Shown: in pieces, positions 1 through 5,462 of the stretch
How positions within the stretch are numbered: position 1 is the first letter of the stretch
Layout of the letters: every line of letters starts with the position of its first letter
Source: Deltaproteobacteria bacterium
GTDB lineage: Bacteria > Desulfobacterota > Desulfobacteria > Desulfobacterales > SURF-7
NCBI GenBank assembly: GCA_019307665.1
Contig: JAFDJC010000186.1
Span: 1-6,414 of the forward strand
Direction of reading: 5' to 3'
DNA length: 6,414 nt
The notes under the pieces: model-generated
Seen by the model: the letters and a program-made list of their open reading frames with translations, nothing else
Database searches by the model: none
Told to the model about the DNA's origin: nothing
Translations under genes and position numbers: made by a program

Positions 1-1016
1 GAAATAGATGCAAAATCGATATCAACATCATCGAGTTCCTTCTTAATAGGTGCAACATCTGCTGCAGAGCCGCCATCCATCACCAAATCGATAAACGATT
101 TGACCAGTCTGACCGATTCAGGATGTCTCATAAAAAGCAGGTCGGAACCTGCCATAAGATAAGTGACAGCACCTACTGCTTCCATAAGGATCGGACGTTT
201 TTCAGGATCGCCAAGTTCCGGAGCTTCATCAACAGGCTGTTTCGCTTCCTTACATTTCCAGACTTCGTTTCCGAGATTGTTTATCATCGGGAACTGAAGC
301 TTGTCATCACCCTGTGCCATGGCTGCCATACGGAGACGTTCCATTACGGAATATGAGTATTCCATCCCGTATCCAACGCCACCTGTGGTCGGATCTACAA
401 GAATGCGATCCATCGGCATGCCAAGGTTTTCAAGAAGAATATTAACCTGTTTCGCAAGGTTTACATCGATGGGAGATGATGAAATAAGCGTATGCCCGAA
501 ACCCATGGCAGAAGCTCCGATACCCTTATGGTTTGCATCTTCAACCGGCCCTATAATCAGGTTTTCGCCTTCACAATCTTCAGATATTTTTTTTAAAACT
601 TCTTCATCCTTTTCGATGTTTGTACATCCCCAGATAATAAGCGGAACATCTATTGCTTTTAGTACTTTTTTTACAGTTGCCACGGCATCTTCAGGGCCGG
701 CATTTTTATCGTTCGGATCGATACTTTTAAGCTGGAGTACTATAGCATCAGCGCCGAACTCTTTTACACATTTTTTTGCCCATGCTGCCGGATCAGAAAC
801 AACATCTTTGAAATGGGAGAGGGCAGCCTCAGCCCAGTCTTCAGGTTCCATGTCCCATACTTCCATTGCAATTTTGGGCTTGTTGGGCATGTTTCCTTCA
901 AACTGATAAAACGGATAGCATGTCTCGCCTCCGAGGGTGATTGCATTATCACCTTTTCCAATAGTTATTTCCTTTATGCCGCCGGCATAGGATTCTTTTA
1001 CAATTTCGAAGCCCAA
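1..1016 (-). CDS. acsD: Corrinoid iron-sulfur protein small subunit (acetyl-CoA decarbonylase/synthase delta subunit), partial
   Basis: This is the small (delta) subunit of the cytoplasmic corrinoid iron-sulfur protein. With AcsC it carries the methyl group from methyltetrahydrofolate to acetyl-CoA synthase in the Wood-Ljungdahl pathway. The window holds the first 338 codons; the 3' end lies beyond position 1. The family's TIM-barrel signatures are visible: GGETCYPFYQFEG at residues 29-41, IAMEVWDMEPEDW near 49-61, and DPTTGGVGYGMEYSYS at 208-223, followed by MERLRMAAM. The start is a TTG (1016-1014) because AAGGAGG lies 5 bases upstream and no in-frame ATG precedes the conserved region; the first internal Met is residue 43, already inside the conserved block. 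The known M. thermoacetica protein is only slightly shorter than the part seen here, so this one may carry a C-terminal extension. It lies downstream of acsV on the same strand. Family assignment is confident; the exact C-terminus is unseen. Confidence 0.93.
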   Translation of the reverse strand, partial: MGFEIVKESYAGGIKEITIGKGDNAITLGGETCYPFYQFEGNMPNKPKIAMEVWDMEPEDWAEAALSHFKDVVSDPAAWAKKCVKEFGADAIVLQLKSIDPNDKNAGPEDAVATVKKVLKAIDVPLIIWGCTNIEKDEEVLKKISEDCEGENLIIGPVEDANHKGIGASAMGFGHTLISSSPIDVNLAKQVNILLENLGMPMDRILVDPTTGGVGYGMEYSYSVMERLRMAAMAQGDDKLQFPMINNLGNEVWKCKEAKQPVDEAPELGDPEKRPILMEAVGAVTYLMAGSDLLFMRHPESVRLVKSFIDLVMDGGSAADVAPIKKELDDVDIDFASI

Positions 1017-1028
1017 TGTTACCTCCTT
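1017..1028 (-). promoter_or_regulatory. Shine-Dalgarno site that fixes the TTG start of acsD
   Basis: On the minus strand AAGGAGG (1028-1022) is followed by a 5-base spacer and then TTG (1016-1014). The near-perfect complement to the 16S rRNA tail supports TTG as the real start and should compensate for a weak start codon. The stop of the small upstream reading frame (TAA, 1029-1027) overlaps the site, which would permit translational coupling if that frame is translated. Confidence 0.85.
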
Positions 1029-1134
1029 ATCGTAAAAAACGATTATAATTGTTGAAGGTTATTGTATTGACAAAATCCGTCGCGCCACTCGACAGATCAT
1101 CTTTTACCAAAATGAAATCATTCCCCCCTTTCAT
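1027..1134 (-). CDS. Possible small protein of 35 residues upstream of acsD, unrecognised
   Basis: A minus-strand frame begins at ATG 1134-1132 and ends with TAA at 1029-1027, directly joined to the acsD Shine-Dalgarno. It begins MKGGNDFILVKDD and ends FNNYNRFLR. The same frame stays open upstream to a TAA at 1209-1207, about 60 sense codons in very AT-rich DNA, where stops should be frequent. The composition looks protein-like (mixed charged and hydrophobic residues, few low-complexity runs). Against it: no convincing Shine-Dalgarno precedes the ATG, only an A-rich tract; a GGGGGG run inside the frame could instead serve a later TTG at 1110. I do not recognise the product. It could be a small cluster protein, a leader that couples translation to acsD, the remnant of a lost gene, or chance. 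Confidence 0.3.
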   Translation of the reverse strand: MKGGNDFILVKDDLSSGATDFVNTITFNNYNRFLR

Positions 1135-1214
1135 AATTTTTTTATAATTTCTATCATTTTTTATTATTTCTATAACAATATAGTCAGTATATCCGGTATC
1201 ATCTATTTAGAAAA

Positions 1215-1258
1215 ATTGACAAACTATCTTTTTACATGGACATAGTATGTTTGTCAAT
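1215..1258 (-). terminator. Hairpin overlapping the acsV stop codon, possible weak terminator or 3' processing stem
   Basis: ATTGACAAAC (1215-1224) and GTTTGTCAAT (1249-1258) are perfect 10-bp inverted arms around a 24-base loop. On the minus strand, the direction of acsV transcription, the second arm runs into TTTTT (1215-1211). The right arm contains the acsV stop codon (TGA, 1256-1254). The stem is AT-rich and the loop is large for an intrinsic terminator, so read-through into acsD is likely; it may instead mark partial termination or protect an mRNA end. Confidence 0.4.
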
Positions 1259-3191
1259 AGGATCTCCTCTCCTCAAGGCGTTTTTTCAATTTCGGGAAAA
1301 GGTTCATGTCTGTGTGCGGCAGGAAGAGCGCTCCCATATATTTGTCCATATATGAAGCTGTTTCAGAAAGTTCAAAGTTTGTCATCATCTGGGTCACTTC
1401 TCCTACATCCTTCCTGATTCTGTTGGTCAGCGAGCTCATTTTAGCGCCCATGAGCGAGCCGTTTCCCACAAACGTCACTTTGTCAGGATCGATTTCAGGC
1501 AGAAGACCTATGACCATCGCCTTTTCAAGATCTACATAACTGCCGAACCCGCCGGCAAGAAATATTCTGTCGATTCCTTCAATACTTAAACCAACTTCCT
1601 CCAGAAGTGTCTGGCAGCCGCTGAATATTGCTCCTTTTGCCCGGATCAGATTATCAATATCGATTTCGGTAAGGACAACATCCCTGTCAATCTGGGATTC
1701 ATTTTCCCAGGTGATTACATATTCCCACACATCATCGGTTTTCCTTATTCGCGGTGTTTCAAGGTCGCGGTTGAATTTTCCCTGGTTGTTGATGACACCC
1801 ATTTCAAACATGACAGCCACCATGATAATCAAGCCCGAACCGCAGATGCCTTTTGGCCTGACGTTTCCTATGGTCATAGTCATCGGCTCATAAGTAACCG
1901 GGTCTATGGAGAAATCTTCAATAGCCCCTTTTGCGGCACGCATGCCGAATTTGATTCCCCCGCCTTCAAAGGCGGGTCCTGCAGAACAGGCGGCACAGGC
2001 AAACCAATCTTTGTTGCCGATGACGATTTCCGCATTTGTTCCGATATCTATATAAAGAGTAAGCTCTTCGGTTCTATACATGCCTGATCCCATGACACCG
2101 GCAACAATATCTCCGCCCACATAACTCGATATCTGAGGATAGACGAGGGCGGTTACATGGTCACTTAAATCCATGCCAAGGTCCTTTGCACGTATGGGGG
2201 GATAGAGTGTCGCCGCCGGCACATACGGTGATCGCCTGATATATCTGGGGGTTACTTCCAGAAGTAGCTGGGTCATGGTTGTATTGCCGGCAATTGTAAT
2301 GGTCGATATTTCATCAGGATCTATCCGGGCTTTTTTTATTATTTTCGCTATAACTTTGTTAATGGTTCCTATGACAACGTCATGGAGCTTTTTCAGCCCT
2401 CCTGGCTTTTCAGCATATACAATCCTGGTTATAACATCTTCTCCATAGCTGATCTGTCCGTTAAAGTCGCCGTGTTCACCAAGGATTTCCCCGGTGATCA
2501 GGTCGAGAACCTGGCCGTAAATGGTTGTTGTGCCGATATCCATTGCAATGGCATAATTCCGGTCTGTGGTATCGCCCGGCTGTATATTTATGATACGGGT
2601 CTTTCGTCCTTCACGCACCGGTCGTTCAAGGGTGGCCGTTACCTTAAAGTCATTCTCCCTCAGAATATCAGGAATTTTTCTGATAACAGGGAGAGTAAGC
2701 TGCAGCCGGCTTTCATTGTGGTTAAGCTTAAGAAAGCTTATCAGTCGGGTTACGTCCGGCAAATGATCTTCAGCATTTGGAGGGGGGAGCTCCAGGTACT
2801 TTTTTTCCACAGGTGGAACAAACAGTCCCTTTTCCTTTAGATCATCAAGATTCATCTGTTCGATTTTCGCAGTGTGACGCGGAGTGCTTTGAAGGTTAAG
2901 AACACTCACATCGATGTCGGATTCAATTGGTATACGGACCGTCAGATCGCTCTTTACACGTGAGAGGCATGCCAGTCTGTAACCTTTTTCTATATCTTCG
3001 TTGCTGAGTTTTTCGGAGACGCCGCCTTCAACTTTACCTTCCTCGATTAGAACACGGCATTTGCCGCATACACCTTCGCCTCCGCAGGAAGCGTTGATGT
3101 GGACCCCGGCTTCCATTGCAGCACGGATAAGGTTTTCTCCATCCGGTACTGAAATTTCTTTATTGTGTGGTAAGAATTTGATTTTAAACAT
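1254..3191 (-). CDS. acsV: Reductive activator of the corrinoid iron-sulfur protein (RACo-type, 2Fe-2S plus ASKHA/DUF4445)
   Basis: This 645-residue cytoplasmic protein uses ATP to drive electron transfer that returns the corrinoid of AcsC/AcsD from inactive Co(II) to methyl-accepting Co(I). The N-terminal ferredoxin domain (about 1-95) shows the plant-type 2Fe-2S pattern C36-x5-C42-x2-C45 with the fourth ligand at C75. A linker and middle domain follow (about 100-205). The C-terminal ASKHA-fold domain (about 213-645) shows the phosphate-1 motif AIAMDIGTTTIYG (214-226), IDIGTNAEIVIG (381-392), SAGPAFEGGGIKFG (403-416), IFLAGGFGSYVDLEKA (543-558) and GNGSLMGA (576-583). All motifs and length fit bacterial AcsV/RACo. 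The ATG at 3191-3189 has AAAGGGA 8 bases upstream. It lies upstream of acsD on the same strand, 237 bases away, consistent with an activator encoded beside its target. RamA-type activators are related, but they carry a C-terminal double 4Fe-4S domain and lack this N-terminal 2Fe-2S domain. Confidence 0.93.
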   Translation of the reverse strand: MFKIKFLPHNKEISVPDGENLIRAAMEAGVHINASCGGEGVCGKCRVLIEEGKVEGGVSEKLSNEDIEKGYRLACLSRVKSDLTVRIPIESDIDVSVLNLQSTPRHTAKIEQMNLDDLKEKGLFVPPVEKKYLELPPPNAEDHLPDVTRLISFLKLNHNESRLQLTLPVIRKIPDILRENDFKVTATLERPVREGRKTRIINIQPGDTTDRNYAIAMDIGTTTIYGQVLDLITGEILGEHGDFNGQISYGEDVITRIVYAEKPGGLKKLHDVVIGTINKVIAKIIKKARIDPDEISTITIAGNTTMTQLLLEVTPRYIRRSPYVPAATLYPPIRAKDLGMDLSDHVTALVYPQISSYVGGDIVAGVMGSGMYRTEELTLYIDIGTNAEIVIGNKDWFACAACSAGPAFEGGGIKFGMRAAKGAIEDFSIDPVTYEPMTMTIGNVRPKGICGSGLIIMVAVMFEMGVINNQGKFNRDLETPRIRKTDDVWEYVITWENESQIDRDVVLTEIDIDNLIRAKGAIFSGCQTLLEEVGLSIEGIDRIFLAGGFGSYVDLEKAMVIGLLPEIDPDKVTFVGNGSLMGAKMSSLTNRIRKDVGEVTQMMTNFELSETASYMDKYMGALFLPHTDMNLFPKLKKRLEERRSY

Positions 3192-3288
3192 AATTTATTT
3201 CCCTTTGAAAATCTCGGCAGGGTAAAGCGATTAATTACCTGATTCAAATATATTTTTCAAGGTAAATTCAAATTATAAAACAGATTAA

Positions 3289-3308
3289 TTATGAGCATAT
3301 GTTCATAA
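3289..3308. promoter_or_regulatory. 20-bp near-perfect palindrome at the acsV promoter, candidate operator
   Basis: TTATGAGCATATGTTCATAA matches its own reverse complement at 18 of 20 positions; only the symmetric pair at positions 7 and 14 fails. It covers the predicted transcription start of acsV and the first bases of the leader, just downstream of the -10 element at 3320-3315, a typical place for a repressor. The half-site is TTATGA with an 8-base centre. This does not match the TGTGA-N6-TCACA of CRP-type sites or the TTGAT-N4-ATCAA of FNR, so I name no regulator. Confidence 0.5.
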
Positions 3309-3314
3309 CGCCAA

Positions 3315-3343
3315 ACAATAAACATTTAGCCCAAAGCTGTCAA
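3315..3343 (-). promoter_or_regulatory. Sigma70-like promoter of acsV
   Basis: On the minus strand a perfect -35 box TTGACA (3343-3338) is followed by a 17-base spacer and the -10 box TATTGT (3320-3315, 4 of 6 matches). Transcription would start near 3308 and leave a leader of about 117 bases before acsV. The leader is AT-rich and contains two copies of ATTTGAAT (plus-strand ATTCAAAT at 3242-3249 and 3266-3273), 24 bases apart, of unknown meaning. Confidence 0.6.
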
Positions 3344-3368
3344 GGAGATATTAGGCAATACAAATTTC

Positions 3369-3401
3369 TTGATATTTAAAAAAAACTGATTATACTATAA
3401 T
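3369..3401 (+). promoter_or_regulatory. Promoter of the fmdB pair
   Basis: TTGATA (3369-3374, 5 of 6 matches to the -35 box) is followed by 16 bases and TATACT (3391-3396, 5 of 6). An overlapping perfect TATAAT (3396-3401) could act as the -10 box with a poorer -35. Either gives a leader of about 30 bases before the first gene. It is divergent from the acsV promoter; the two -35 boxes are 25 bases apart, so a bound regulator could affect both directions. Confidence 0.55.
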
Positions 3402-3435
3402 TCAAGATATTTTATAATAAGGGAGAAACAAAACA

Positions 3436-3618
3436 ATGCCGGTTTATGAATTTGAATGTCCCAAAGGAACGGTAACGGAAAGAATAGTAAAGGTAGGGAC
3501 TGATACAATAGATTGCCCTGAATGCGGGGAAAAAGCAAAAAAAATCATCTCACAGTGTGCATTTGAGCTTAAGGGTGGCGGATGGTACGCAGATGGATAT
3601 TCATCTAAAAAAAGTTAA
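3436..3618 (+). CDS. FmdB-family zinc-ribbon protein with incomplete first metal knuckle
   Basis: This 60-residue protein begins MPVYEFECPKG and ends FELKGGGWYADGYSSKKS, both typical of the FmdB family of short zinc-ribbon proteins. The family usually has two C-x2-C knuckles. Here the second is intact (C27-x2-C30), but the first keeps only C8, because the expected partner at residue 11 is Gly; C41 is an additional cysteine. The protein may therefore bind metal with an unusual ligand set or not at all. The start ATG has AAGGGAG 10 bases upstream. The downstream gene begins 10 bases after its stop, so the two form an operon. FmdB was named for a regulator of formamidase in Methylophilus; for most members, including this one, the function is unknown. 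Confidence 0.8.
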   Translation: MPVYEFECPKGTVTERIVKVGTDTIDCPECGEKAKKIISQCAFELKGGGWYADGYSSKKS

Positions 3619-3628
3619 GGAGTTATAA

Positions 3629-3841
3629 ATGCCTATATATGAATTTTCCTGTAAAAAATGTAATCATCAGTTTGAAGAATTGTTTCTGAGTTCGACTGAT
3701 GATCATATACCGGAATGCCCGGAATGCAAAAGTAAAAGAACTGAAAAGCTCATTTCTGCAGGTAGTTTTCGGCCTGCCGGAATCCCCACAGGTTCCGGCG
3801 GATTCAAGCCGCCCGCATGCGCGCCTTCAGGCGGTGGCTGA
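3629..3841 (+). CDS. FmdB-family zinc-ribbon protein with glycine-rich tail
   Basis: This 70-residue protein begins MPIYEFSCKKCNHQFEELF and has both zinc knuckles of the FmdB (CxxC-CxxC) family: C8-x2-C11 and C30-x2-C33. The family tail KLISAGSF is present, followed by a Gly- and Pro-rich end with one more Cys (C64, in PPACAPSGGG). The Shine-Dalgarno AAGGAG (3617-3622) overlaps the stop codon of the upstream paralogue and sits 6 bases before the ATG, an arrangement that favours translational coupling. It differs from its neighbour in the first knuckle and in the C-terminus, so the two are old paralogues rather than a recent duplication. A role in transcription regulation or metal handling is possible, but nothing in the sequence decides this. 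Confidence 0.85.
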   Translation: MPIYEFSCKKCNHQFEELFLSSTDDHIPECPECKSKRTEKLISAGSFRPAGIPTGSGGFKPPACAPSGGG

Positions 3842-3853
3842 GGGATATAATAC

Positions 3854-3874
3854 TTTTACCCCGGAGGGGCAAAA
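3854..3874 (+). other. GC-rich hairpin downstream of the fmdB pair
   Basis: TTTTACCCC and GGGGCAAAA form a 9-bp stem with one A-C mismatch around a GGA loop, 13 bases after the stop of the second fmdB gene. No T-run follows on the plus strand, so it is not a standard intrinsic terminator; it may protect the transcript end or slow RNA polymerase. Confidence 0.45.
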
Positions 3875-4040
3875 ACAACCACCACCAAATCGAAGAACAC
3901 CCTGCCTATCAATTTTACGAATCCTTGCAGGTCTTAACCCAAGTTCGACAGCTATTTTTTATAAATTTAATAAATACGGTCTGTTAAACGAAAATATCCG
4001 ATTTTTTCCTCACTATATTTTATTTACATTCGAATATATA

Positions 4041-4067
4041 TTGACAAAAGCATATAGATCATATAAG
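4041..4067 (+). promoter_or_regulatory. Likely promoter of the AAA ATPase gene
   Basis: A perfect TTGACA (4041-4046) is followed after 15 bases by TATAAG (4062-4067, 5 of 6 matches). The spacer is two bases shorter than ideal; a 17-base spacer would use TAAGTT instead. The leader would be about 55 bases. This suggests that the ATPase is transcribed separately from the fmdB pair. Confidence 0.45.
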
Positions 4068-4119
4068 TTGGCTGCAAAAAGTATGAAAAATAAGATTTTA
4101 TTCTCCCTTAAAGTATTAT

Positions 4120-4125
4120 GGAGGG
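4120..4125 (+). promoter_or_regulatory. Shine-Dalgarno site that fixes the ATPase start
   Basis: GGAGGG lies 5 bases before ATG 4131. An in-frame ATG at 4083, which would add 16 residues, has no such site, and the added residues are not part of the family's usual N-terminus. Confidence 0.8.
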
Positions 4126-4130
4126 TATTT

Positions 4131-5462
4131 ATGGAGCGTTTAGCATATCAGCAGCTATTGTCCTGGAAAACATCTATTCGGCGAAAACCCTTGCTACTAC
4201 AGGGAGCAAGGCAGGTGGGAAAAAGTTATCTCCTGGAGAACTTCGGTCAAAGGGAATTTAAAAATTATCATGTTTTCAATTTTGAATTGGACCGCAGGTT
4301 GGCGAGAATTTTTTCACAGGATTTTGTTCCTGAAAGGATCTTGACAGAGCTTTCACTACATCTGAGTGGAAAAATCGACCCGAAATCCGATTTAATAATT
4401 TTCGATGAGATCCAGGAATGCCCCAGGGCTATCACCAGTTTGAAATACTTCTGTGAAAAAATGCCGGCACTGGCGTTGTGCTGCGCCGGTTCTCTTCTTG
4501 GTGTTAAACTTTCTCCAGAACCGTTCCCGGTTGGAAAAGTTGAGTTTCTTAATCTGTATCCTTTGAGTTTCGAAGAATTCCTTTTAGCGCTGGATGAACA
4601 GATGCTGCTGGAACGACTCAATTCCGCCCTTAACACAGGCATGCTCCCCGAGATGGCCCATGTAAAGCTTTGGGAAAGGTTAAAAGAGTACTTCGTCGTC
4701 GGCGGCATGCCTGAGGTTATATCGACCTATATATTACAGCGCAAATTCCGTGCAGAAGCCATGCGGGAGGCAAGAATTATACAGGCTGGACTCGTAGAAA
4801 GTTACTACAAAGATTTTGCAAAACATTCGGGAAAATTGAACTCGATCCATATCGTATCGGTTTTCGAAAACGTCCCAATGCAGCTTTCGAGAAATATTGA
4901 AGGCTCAGTCAAACGATATAAGTTTAAAGAAGCTATTCCGGGAAAAAGGAGCTTTGCCGAACTTCAAGGACCTATCACATGGCTTGAGAAAGCAGGCCTT
5001 TTAATCAAGGTGAAGGTATGTAACAGAGCCGAATTGCCCCTTGAAACGTTCTGCAAGGAAAATCAGTTCAAATTATTCCTGTTTGACATCGGGTTACTCA
5101 GCAGTATGCTTGCACTTTCTCCCGAAACAGTCTTGCATCAGGATTACGGAATAACCAAGGGCTATTTTGCTGAGAACTTTGTTGCACAGGAGTTTGTTGC
5201 CGCTGGAAATAAACAGCTTTACTCCTGGACTGAGCGGAATTCGGAAATAGAATATTTAAGTGTAGTAAAAGAAAATATTATTCCTGTAGAGGTCAAGGCA
5301 GGATCAAGAACACGAGCCAAAAGCTTGCAACAATTCCTCATTAAATACAAGCCTGAAAGGGCAGTCAAAATATCAATTAGGCCCTTGAAAATCAAAGACG
5401 GACAAGTAATACAAAATATTCCGATCTATCTGACGGGAAGAATTGGCGCTTTATCCGGTTAA
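4131..5462 (+). CDS. AAA ATPase with C-terminal DUF4143 nuclease-like domain
   Basis: This 443-residue protein has the two-domain build of AAA_14/DUF4143 ATPases, and its length is typical. The N-terminal ATPase domain shows Walker A GARQVGKS (25-32), Walker B LIIFDEIQECP (88-98) and a sensor-like AGSLLG (119-124), followed by YPLSFEEFL (143-151) and GGMPEVI (191-197), both family hallmarks. The C-terminal part (about 200-435) contains GYFAENFVAQEF (344-355), an acidic pair E372/E374, and PVEVKAG (385-391), whose E387-x-K389 fits the PD-(D/E)XK-like pattern of this domain. No signal peptide or membrane segment is evident. The family is widespread and often mobile; its cellular role is not established, with suggestions including nucleic-acid processing and defence. 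The gene seems to have its own promoter, and its stop codon overlaps that of recD2 on the other strand. Confidence 0.88.
   Translation: MERLAYQQLLSWKTSIRRKPLLLQGARQVGKSYLLENFGQREFKNYHVFNFELDRRLARIFSQDFVPERILTELSLHLSGKIDPKSDLIIFDEIQECPRAITSLKYFCEKMPALALCCAGSLLGVKLSPEPFPVGKVEFLNLYPLSFEEFLLALDEQMLLERLNSALNTGMLPEMAHVKLWERLKEYFVVGGMPEVISTYILQRKFRAEAMREARIIQAGLVESYYKDFAKHSGKLNSIHIVSVFENVPMQLSRNIEGSVKRYKFKEAIPGKRSFAELQGPITWLEKAGLLIKVKVCNRAELPLETFCKENQFKLFLFDIGLLSSMLALSPETVLHQDYGITKGYFAENFVAQEFVAAGNKQLYSWTERNSEIEYLSVVKENIIPVEVKAGSRTRAKSLQQFLIKYKPERAVKISIRPLKIKDGQVIQNIPIYLTGRIGALSG

Larger units (their letters stand above)
3842..4130 (+). other. Intergenic region between the fmdB pair and the ATPase gene
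   Basis: This 289-base AT-rich stretch holds a GC-rich hairpin near its left end and a promoter near its right end. A weak inverted pair CCTGC (3901-3905) and GCAGG (3927-3931) lies between them. The ATPase frame happens to stay open across the whole stretch, but the translation (for instance KQPPPNRRTPC) resembles no family I know. I see no tRNA, no mobile element end and no convincing second gene. Confidence 0.6.

Noticed and set aside
301..906. 201-codon plus-strand open frame
   Set aside because: It lies fully antisense to acsD, whose translation matches a known family throughout; the antisense product is serine- and phenylalanine-rich with no recognisable motif.
1042..1047. TATAAT on the minus strand as a -10 box for acsD
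   Set aside because: No -35 box stands at 16-18 bases; the nearest TTGTCA is about 20 bases away. In this AT-rich stretch a chance match is likely.
1137..1180. Repeated T-rich units (TTATAATTTCTAT and a similar copy) as a regulatory repeat
   Set aside because: Low-complexity AT-rich sequence with imperfect copies; also compatible with the A-rich codons of the small open frame on the minus strand.
1216..1244. TTGACA on the plus strand as a promoter
   Set aside because: No suitable -10 box follows and no plus-strand gene lies downstream; the bases are explained as one arm of the hairpin.
3920..3955. tRNA fragment or attachment site suggested by GAATCC and AAGTTCGA
   Set aside because: No T-arm consensus, acceptor stem or cloverleaf can be drawn, and no integrase or matching repeat is present.
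3699..4130. 144-codon N-terminal extension of the ATPase frame
   Set aside because: It overlaps the second fmdB gene in another frame, lacks similarity to the ATPase family, and the strong GGAGGG before ATG 4131 gives the expected N-terminus.
4268..4708. 146-codon minus-strand open frame inside the ATPase gene
   Set aside because: Antisense to the conserved ATPase domain, with no family features and no Shine-Dalgarno of note.
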